From an uncultured Lachnospiraceae bacterium (GTDB taxonomy: Bacteria; Bacillota; Clostridia; Lachnospirales; Lachnospiraceae): 12,024 nucleotides of DNA. Of this stretch, positions 6,967-12,024 are shown piece by piece (position 1 is the first letter of the stretch; every line of letters begins with the position of its first letter). Location: positions 1 to 12,024 of the forward strand of contig CASGVX010000030.1 in the NCBI GenBank assembly GCA_949346185.1, given 5' to 3'. The position numbers were made by a program, and so were the translations under genes. The notes beneath the pieces are model-generated. The model searched no databases. It had not been told where the DNA came from and worked only from the letters and a program-made list of their open reading frames with translations.

Positions 6967-8502
6967 ATGGGGAAGAAGGGGAAAAAGAGGAGTAGGAGAG
7001 CTGTGCGGTCTGTGTTTCGGTGGCTGCAGGGGAATGATGTGGTAGTGAAATTATACACGTCCTTTGCTTTCATCCTGGCATTGACCGGAGTTCTCACCGG
7101 CTTCATTTTCATAGCCCTCTATGAAAAGAATTACGTGCGCTCGTATACGAAGCTTCTCACTAAGCAGGGAAAGATTATATCAAAGCGGGTGTCAAGCTTT
7201 GCCTACAGGGAAAGAGAGGACAAGTTTCAGAAGTACAATGCCTACGTGGACGAATTGGAGCGGGCAGAGAATACGGATGTGTGGATTGTGTCAAAGAAGA
7301 AGGCGGATAAGCCCCTGCCGGAGGAGTATGCCAATGCGGATGCGGACGAGGGAAATATTTCCAAGGGGACGCAGAAACTTTTGACGCAGACTTTTGAAAA
7401 TGGGAGGATACATTCCCATGCGGAGTATGACAGCATCTATGGCATGACGACCCTGAGCGTGGTTCTGCCAGTGGTGGACAAGGAAACTGGGGAGACTTGC
7501 GGCGCTGTGATGATGGTATCCATGATAGACAGGCAGACCATGGGGATTCGGGAAGGAAAATACCTGATTGTCCTTAGCGTTCTGCTGGCTTTAGTGATTT
7601 CTTACGTAGTTGCCATGTTATTTGCCAGATATCTTTCCACGCCTCTCTCCAGAATAGGAAAAAATATTTCCAAGCTTGCTGGGGGAGATTATGGCAAGAT
7701 TTCTGTCAAAAAGCCCCGTTCTCAGATTGGCAATCTGGAAAAGTCTCTGGATTACCTGGCGGGACGGCTGCGGCATGCTGAAAGGGAACGGGAAGAGCTA
7801 GAGCAGGTGCGGAGGGATTTCTTTGCCAACGTATCCCATGAGCTGCGCACTCCCATTACGGTTATTCGAGGCTATACGGAGACGTTGGCAGATGGCGTGA
7901 TAGAAGAACCTGACCAGGTGCGGGAACTGCATCAGAAGATGCTGCAGGAGTGCCAGGGGATGGAGCGGCTGGTAGGGGACTTGTTTGTGCTCTCGAAAAT
8001 GCAGAACCCGGATTTTCAGATTGAAAAGGAGCCGGTGAGCCTGACGCAGATATTCGGCGATGTGCTCCGCAGTGGAAGGATGCTGGCGAAGAAAAAGGAA
8101 CTCTCTATTGATTTCCAGGCGCCTCGAGGGGAACCATGCCTGATGCTGGGGGATTATGGCAGATTGCGCCAGATGTTTTTGGTGATTCTGGACAATGCGG
8201 TCAAGTTTTCCCATCCCAACGGGCAGGTGAATATCTGCTTGGAGAGAGAAGATGGGAGATTGCTGGTTTCTATACGGGATTTTGGCGTGGGAATATCGGA
8301 AGATCAGATTCCCTATATTTTTGAGAAGTTCTATACTTCCAAGATGCGCCAGAATGAGAAGGGAACAGGGCTGGGCCTGATGATTGCCAGGCAGATTGCT
8401 CTCCGCCACGGGGGAGACATCACAGTGGAGAGCGAGGAGGGCAAGGGTGCGACATTCTATTTCGACTTTGAGGAATGTACTTCTACGGAGGGGTTTGAAT
8501 AG
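6967..8502 (+). CDS. membrane sensor histidine kinase of the two-component system
   Basis: A 511-aa kinase that senses an unknown extracellular signal and phosphorylates the adjacent regulator. After a very basic N-terminus (MGKKGKKRSRR) come TM1 (about 30-51), an extracytoplasmic domain of about 145 residues, TM2 (about 199-222) and a HAMP linker (about 220-275). The HisKA motif VSHELRTP gives phospho-acceptor H291. The ATPase part shows the N box DNAVKF (N410), the G1 box DFGVGIS, the F box EKFY and the G2 box GTGLGLMIAR. This order and length match VicK/PhoR-type kinases, though no cytoplasmic PAS domain is present. ATG 6967 lies three bases after the regulator's stop; the ribosome site GGAGG (6951-6955) is inside the end of the regulator gene, 11 bases away, so translational coupling is likely. 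The sensor domain has no motif I recognise. Confidence 0.93.
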   Translation: MGKKGKKRSRRAVRSVFRWLQGNDVVVKLYTSFAFILALTGVLTGFIFIALYEKNYVRSYTKLLTKQGKIISKRVSSFAYREREDKFQKYNAYVDELERAENTDVWIVSKKKADKPLPEEYANADADEGNISKGTQKLLTQTFENGRIHSHAEYDSIYGMTTLSVVLPVVDKETGETCGAVMMVSMIDRQTMGIREGKYLIVLSVLLALVISYVVAMLFARYLSTPLSRIGKNISKLAGGDYGKISVKKPRSQIGNLEKSLDYLAGRLRHAEREREELEQVRRDFFANVSHELRTPITVIRGYTETLADGVIEEPDQVRELHQKMLQECQGMERLVGDLFVLSKMQNPDFQIEKEPVSLTQIFGDVLRSGRMLAKKKELSIDFQAPRGEPCLMLGDYGRLRQMFLVILDNAVKFSHPNGQVNICLEREDGRLLVSIRDFGVGISEDQIPYIFEKFYTSKMRQNEKGTGLGLMIARQIALRHGGDITVESEEGKGATFYFDFEECTSTEGFE

Positions 8503-8529
8503 TAACATTCATCCCCAAAAATGGCATCC

Positions 8530-8560
8530 AAAAAAAAGCAAATTTTTTTCTTTTTTACAG
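8530..8560 (+). terminator. possible weak A/T-rich terminator after the sensor kinase
   Basis: Eight A (8530-8537) can fold onto the T run at 8543-8549, and a second T run (8551-8556) follows. The stem has no G-C pairs, so it would be a weak stop at best. It lies 28 bases past the kinase stop and just before the 6S RNA promoter, which is where a terminator would be expected. Confidence 0.3.
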
Positions 8561-8611
8561 TTGTAATTTCTGTTGAAAATGTATATACTTTAATTACAGG
8601 TTTTATAGAAT
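8561..8611 (+). promoter_or_regulatory. promoter region of the 6S RNA gene
   Basis: TTGTAA (8561-8566) and TATACT (8584-8589) are 17 bases apart and would start RNA near 8596. A second -10 like TAGAAT (8606-8611) would start it near 8618, just before the closing stem of the 6S RNA, but its -35 region is poor. Both are sigma-A type. Which is used cannot be decided from sequence. Confidence 0.5.
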
Positions 8612-8805
8612 AGCGAGTAACCCACCTGGGGTGTTCGATAACTCCTGATATTTTGAACCTACACTTTATGATTGGGATTCCTACATTTTTGCGCAGATGC
8701 CAGGCCGCCATGCAGCGGAAGGCAGAAGTGCGGATGCGGTTGCCCACCTAGCGATTGGCTAGGACTCAAAATTCAGGAACCGGCATTTTGGGTGCTACGT
8801 ATATT
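8612..8805 (+). ncRNA. ssrS: 6S RNA (approximate ends)
   Basis: 6S RNA binds housekeeping RNA polymerase by mimicking an open promoter and dampens transcription in slow growth. The fold fits the family: a closing stem 8623-8633 with 8784-8794 (11 pairs), a second helix 8644-8656 with 8766-8777 (12 pairs, one bulged T at 8649), then a large open central bubble, and an apical arm made of 8692-8695/8729-8732, 8699-8701/8721-8723 and 8705-8708/8715-8718. The 3' side of the bubble carries a small hairpin CCTAGC-GATTG-GCTAGG (8747-8763), as in other 6S RNAs. The 5' GGGGTGTTCG resembles the conserved GATGTTCG of E. coli 6S. Four consecutive G·U pairs in the closing stem would be A·C mismatches on the other strand, which fixes the strand as plus. 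A terminator follows at once. Ends are estimates; identity rests on my recall of family features, not a covariance search. Confidence 0.8.
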
Positions 8806-8808
8806 AGA

Positions 8809-8842
8809 AACTGTCAGCGGTAATACTGCTGGCAGTTCTTTT
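8809..8842 (+). terminator. intrinsic terminator of the 6S RNA gene
   Basis: AACTGTCAGC (8809-8818) pairs with GCTGGCAGTT (8828-8837) over ten positions with a single T·G wobble, around a nine-base loop. CTTTT (8838-8842) follows. It sits directly after the 6S closing stem. Confidence 0.8.
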
Positions 8843-8904
8843 GCTTATAAGGGATGTCCGGGGTGCCTGCGGAAATTGATTTTTGCCCGGTGTTTCCTTT
8901 TTGG

Positions 8905-8940
8905 TTGCTCCCTTCACTGATTTATGGTAAAATAGTGAAG
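8905..8940 (+). promoter_or_regulatory. extended -10 promoter of the hybrid kinase with inverted-repeat operator
   Basis: TAAAAT (8928-8933) preceded by TGG (8925-8927) forms an extended -10. TTGCTC (8905-8910), 17 bases upstream, is a partial -35. The perfect 7-bp inverted repeat CTTCACT (8912-8918) and AGTGAAG (8934-8940), with a 15-base spacer, brackets the -10 and ends at the predicted start of transcription, where a bound repressor would block the polymerase. Between the 6S terminator and this site (8843-8904) I see nothing convincing. Confidence 0.55.
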
Positions 8941-8984
8941 ATAGTGCAGGCAGGGGAAATGGAGAATATAGGGAGAATGACACT

Positions 8985-11006
8985 GTGGAGGCAATTAAGA
9001 AGATTGAAATAGAAGAGATTGTCAAGGGGATTCCCGGCGGTTTTTTCATTTATTATGCGAATGGGGAAGAGGAGATTATTTATGCCAATCAGGAAGTGAT
9101 TTACCTGTATGGATGCGAGACTAAGAGAGAATTTCTGGAATATACCGGAGGCTCTTTTAAGGGCATGGTTCACCCAGAGGATTTGGAGCGGGTGGAGAAG
9201 AGCATTGCGGATCAGATTGCTGGCAATCCTAGGAATTTTGACTATGTAGAGTACCGGGCGCTGCCCAAGGGCGGAGGCATCAAATGGATTGAAGATTTTG
9301 GCCATTTCGTGAAAAGTGATATCTATGGAGAGGTTTTCTACGTATTTATTACAGATGTCACAGAGAAGATGGAGCGTAATATCAAACAGAAGAAAAGGCT
9401 GATGAATCTTGCCATTGATCAGGAACTCTTGCGGAAATCCTTGGAAAGTACGGTGTATTCTTTTGTCAAGGTATATATGATCAATCTCAGGGATGGATAT
9501 TCCCGGGAGATTTATCCCGATATTAGCAATGAGGAGAGTAAGAGATATACAGATGCAATAGATACCTATATTACTCCTGAGAATGTGATGGAGGAGGAGG
9601 GAAAGAGACTTCGGAAGCTGCTCCAGCCGGAGCATTTGTGTCAGGCATTGGTGGAGAGGGATAGCGTGGAGTACCGATATCGACGGAGACTGACGGATTC
9701 CACAGTGGAGTGGTGCATGATGGTATTCACTGTCAGCGACCGGGAGAAGGGGCTTCCCGTTACGGTGACTCTGGGCATACGCAGCATTGAGAAATTGATT
9801 CAGAAGGAGAACCAGCAGAGGCTTCTTCTGGAGAGTGCCTTTATGCGCGCCAGGCAGGCCAGCGAGGCCAAGACCATATTCCTGGCAAATATGTCCCATG
9901 ATATCAGGACGCCCATGAATGCGGTGGTTGGCTTTGCGGAATTGGGACTGCGCCATGGGGATGACCCGGAAAAGATGAGGGAATGCCTGAGGAAGATTCA
10001 AGATTCCTCCCAAATCCTGCTGCGCCTGATTGATGATATTCTGGATATGAGCCGTATTGAGGCGGACAGGCTGCAGATTGAGGTGGAGAGTTATGACCTG
10101 CTGGAAATCATGCCTCAGGTATACCAGATGGTGGAGAAGGAAATCCATGACAAGGAATTGAATTTTAGTTATGATTTTTCCGGCATCAAGGATAGGATGG
10201 TTTTCTGCGACCCTACCCGCATGAAGCAGGTGCTGTATAATCTGGTTGGCAATGCGGTGAAATTCACGCCCGGCGGGGGAAAGATTGATGTGAGAATACG
10301 GCAGTACGAATCCCTTAGTTATGGCATTGAAAATTATGAGTTCGTCATTCAGGATACGGGAATTGGGATTGCGCCGGATTTTTTGTCCAAGATATTCATA
10401 CCCTTCGAGAGGGAGAAAAATTCTACCGTGTCGGGAAGTTTTGGCGTGGGTCTTGGGCTTCCCATTACGAAGAATATTGTGGATTTGATGAATGGAAGCA
10501 TTGAGACGGAGAGCGAAGTGGGAAAGGGGAGCACCTTCATCGTTCGCCTCCCCTTCCAAGTTGTGCGGGAGACGGAGGAGCATGAGGAGCATGTTCAAGT
10601 GAAGCAATCCTTTTCTGGATTGGCGGGAAAGCAGGTGCTTCTGGTGGAGGATAACGAGCTGAATCGGGAGATTGCAAGGGAACTTCTGGAGGAGTATCAT
10701 TTGCTGGTGGATGAGGCAGAGGATGGGGATGTCGCCTTGGAAATACTGCAGAAGTCGGAGAAGGAATATGATGTGATTCTGATGGATATTCAGATGCCTA
10801 GGATGAATGGGTATCAGGCCACGAAGGCCATCAGGGGGCTTTCGGACAGCAGATTTTCTGAGATTCCGATTATTGCCCTGTCTGCCAATGCCTTTGAGGA
10901 GGATAAGCGCATGGCGATTTCAAGTGGCATGAACCAGCATCTCTCAAAGCCCATGGACATTGAGAAGGTGCTCACTGCAATGCAGCGGCTGCTTGATGCG
11001 GAGTAG
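8985..11006 (+). CDS. cytosolic PAS-hybrid sensor histidine kinase with receiver domain
   Basis: A 673-aa hybrid kinase without membrane segments, so it should sense an internal signal. An N-terminal PAS domain (about 10-125) has the fold-typical HPEDLERV and closes with FITDVTEKMER. A second domain (about 140-270) has a weak PAS-like pattern (SVEYRYRR ... VEWCMMVFTV) and is less certain. HisKA has MSHDIRTPMN with phospho-acceptor H305. The ATPase domain shows GNAVKF (N423), DTGIGI and FGVGLGLP. A C-terminal receiver (about 549-671) has E555-D556, phospho-acceptor D601 in LMDIQMP and K in SKPMD. GTG 8985 is chosen for GGGAG (8971-8975) nine bases upstream; other nearby ATGs are out of frame. 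Phosphate would need to pass from D601 to an HPt protein or the receiver may self-regulate; no HPt or output regulator is encoded beside it. It has its own promoter. Confidence 0.92.
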   Translation: MEAIKKIEIEEIVKGIPGGFFIYYANGEEEIIYANQEVIYLYGCETKREFLEYTGGSFKGMVHPEDLERVEKSIADQIAGNPRNFDYVEYRALPKGGGIKWIEDFGHFVKSDIYGEVFYVFITDVTEKMERNIKQKKRLMNLAIDQELLRKSLESTVYSFVKVYMINLRDGYSREIYPDISNEESKRYTDAIDTYITPENVMEEEGKRLRKLLQPEHLCQALVERDSVEYRYRRRLTDSTVEWCMMVFTVSDREKGLPVTVTLGIRSIEKLIQKENQQRLLLESAFMRARQASEAKTIFLANMSHDIRTPMNAVVGFAELGLRHGDDPEKMRECLRKIQDSSQILLRLIDDILDMSRIEADRLQIEVESYDLLEIMPQVYQMVEKEIHDKELNFSYDFSGIKDRMVFCDPTRMKQVLYNLVGNAVKFTPGGGKIDVRIRQYESLSYGIENYEFVIQDTGIGIAPDFLSKIFIPFEREKNSTVSGSFGVGLGLPITKNIVDLMNGSIETESEVGKGSTFIVRLPFQVVRETEEHEEHVQVKQSFSGLAGKQVLLVEDNELNREIARELLEEYHLLVDEAEDGDVALEILQKSEKEYDVILMDIQMPRMNGYQATKAIRGLSDSRFSEIPIIALSANAFEEDKRMAISSGMNQHLSKPMDIEKVLTAMQRLLDAE

Positions 11007-11008
11007 GC

Positions 11009-11037
11009 TTGGAGACAGGTATGGCATAAATTAATAT
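11009..11037 (+). promoter_or_regulatory. weak candidate promoter for the aldolase gene
   Basis: TTGGAG (11009-11014) and TAATAT (11032-11037) are 17 bases apart, each with about four consensus matches. The 115-base gap between the kinase stop and the aldolase start has no clear terminator hairpin, so read-through from the kinase is equally possible. Confidence 0.3.
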
Positions 11038-11121
11038 AAGAAGTTTGGTGTTGCATGATGTAAATATGGTTTTCGACGTACTGGGAATGGCAATTAAGGG
11101 ATAGAAACGGAGGAAGAGAGA

Positions 11122-12024
11122 GTGGCACAAAAGGGAGATTTATTAACATTTCGTCCAGATATCAAGGTGCTGGATGCAACAATTCGCGATGGGGGCTTGG
11201 TGAATGATTTTTACTTTAAGGATGAGCTGGTCAAGGCATTATATCAGGCAAATGTAAGAGCCGGCGTTGATTACATGGAATTTGGCTACCGCGCGGATCG
11301 GGAGATGTTTGATGAAGATAAATTCGGAAAGTGGAAATTTGCTGCAGATGACCAGATTCGCGAAATCGTGGGAGAGAACGACACGGATTTGAAGTTGTCT
11401 ATTATGGCTGACGTGGGCAGATGCAATTATAAGGAGGATATCCATGAGCGCAGTGAAAGCCCGGTGGATATGGTGCGGGTGGCGACTTATGTGAATACCA
11501 TGCCTGCGGCAATTGATATGATTGAGGATGCCCATCGGAAGGGATATGAGACTACCTGCAATATCATGGCGCTGTCAAATGCCAAGGAATCTGACCTTGG
11601 CATGGCGCTGGAGATGTTGGGAAAGAGTCCGGTGGATGGGATTTATATTGTGGATAGCTTTGGCTCCCTGTTCCCGGAGCAGATTCGCAGGATTTCGGAA
11701 CAGTATATGGAAGTGGGAGAAAAGTATGGGAAATACATCGGGATGCATGCCCACAATAATCAGCAGCTGGCATTTGCCAATACCATCGAATCCTGCAGCC
11801 AGGGCGTGTCTTATCTGGATGCTACCATGGGGGGCATGGGGCGGGGAGCGGGGAATTGCTCTATGGAACTGCTGCTTGGCTTCCTGAAGAATCCGAAATA
11901 CAAGTTGTTTCCGGTGATCAAATTTGTGGAAAAATATATTGAGCCGCTGAAGGCGGAAGGAATTGAGTGGGGATTTGCCATCCCCTATCTCCTGACAGGG
12001 CATCTGAACCAGCATCCCCGGACT
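11122..12024 (+). CDS. HMGL-like (DRE-TIM) aldolase, 3' end outside the window
   Basis: The first 301 codons of an aldolase/acyl-transferase-type TIM-barrel enzyme, open to the window edge. LDATIRDGGL (17-26) is the family signature, with R22-D23 as catalytic arginine and metal-binding aspartate. MHAHNN supplies the metal-binding H209 and H211. GMGRGAGN matches the glycine-rich loop found in 4-hydroxy-2-oxovalerate aldolases and isopropylmalate or HMG-CoA relatives. The start is GTG 11122, with GGAGG (11109-11113) eight bases upstream. Many gut Firmicutes and Bacteroidetes carry such stand-alone aldolase-domain proteins, often with an extra C-terminal part and no assigned substrate. It does not look like LeuA or CimA, which have other signatures, so I assign no pathway. 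Neighbours downstream are not visible. Confidence 0.85.
   Translation, partial: MAQKGDLLTFRPDIKVLDATIRDGGLVNDFYFKDELVKALYQANVRAGVDYMEFGYRADREMFDEDKFGKWKFAADDQIREIVGENDTDLKLSIMADVGRCNYKEDIHERSESPVDMVRVATYVNTMPAAIDMIEDAHRKGYETTCNIMALSNAKESDLGMALEMLGKSPVDGIYIVDSFGSLFPEQIRRISEQYMEVGEKYGKYIGMHAHNNQQLAFANTIESCSQGVSYLDATMGGMGRGAGNCSMELLLGFLKNPKYKLFPVIKFVEKYIEPLKAEGIEWGFAIPYLLTGHLNQHPRT

Noticed and set aside
8851..8905. Possible second hairpin terminator (CCGGG/CCCGG or GGAAA/TTTCC followed by T).
   Set aside because: Stems are only five pairs with long loops, and the 6S terminator just upstream already serves.
8922..10700. A 592-codon open frame on the minus strand.
   Set aside because: It is fully antisense to the hybrid kinase, its translation is a repetitive H/L/I-rich mirror of kinase codons, and it has no recognisable domain.

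Overview
The window reads as a chromosomal segment of an anaerobic Firmicute, most likely a Lachnospiraceae-type gut Clostridium. The basis is inference from several things together: Gram-positive GGAGG ribosome-binding sites, sigma-A style promoters, frequent GTG/TTG starts, a purine-rich coding strand, a clostridial-type 6S RNA and the mix of protein families. There are no tRNA or rRNA genes, no CRISPR array, no transposase and no phage genes. No recognisable new defence or mobile system was found; the interesting material is mostly in RNA structure and regulatory DNA.

Layout. (1) 1-5154, plus strand: a sigma-A promoter drives a CCA-adding/poly(A) polymerase family enzyme with an HD domain (169-1623). 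A 129-bp block of nested perfect hairpins (1618-1746) covers its stop codon. Next come an intracellular GH13 neopullulanase/cyclomaltodextrinase-like enzyme (1808-3952) and, 17 bases later, a membrane-anchored CapA-family protein (3970-5154). A bidirectional terminator (5202-5245) closes this group. (2) 5286-6011, minus strand: a convergent gene for a secreted Ig-like (BIG2-type) protein with a lysine-rich tail. (3) 6024-6261: a divergent control region. (4) 6262-8502: a two-component system, made of an OmpR/PhoB-type regulator and a membrane sensor kinase 3 bases downstream. (5) 8503-8984: an intergenic region holding a 6S RNA gene (about 8612-8805), its terminator, and an extended -10 promoter with a 7-bp inverted repeat across it. 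(6) 8985-11006: a cytosolic PAS-hybrid histidine kinase with a C-terminal receiver domain. (7) 11122 to the window end: an HMGL-like (DRE-TIM) aldolase, cut off by the window edge.

Working together. The first three genes may be read as one unit (tRNA end repair, maltodextrin use, a surface or envelope CapA protein), but no shared pathway is evident. The right half is regulatory: a complete sensor-regulator pair, a global RNA regulator of RNA polymerase and a separate hybrid kinase lie within 5 kb. The Ig-like protein is divergent from the two-component system and is a plausible target of it, which is inference only. Start codons were set from Shine-Dalgarno spacing; several differ from the longest open frame and this is stated in each entry.
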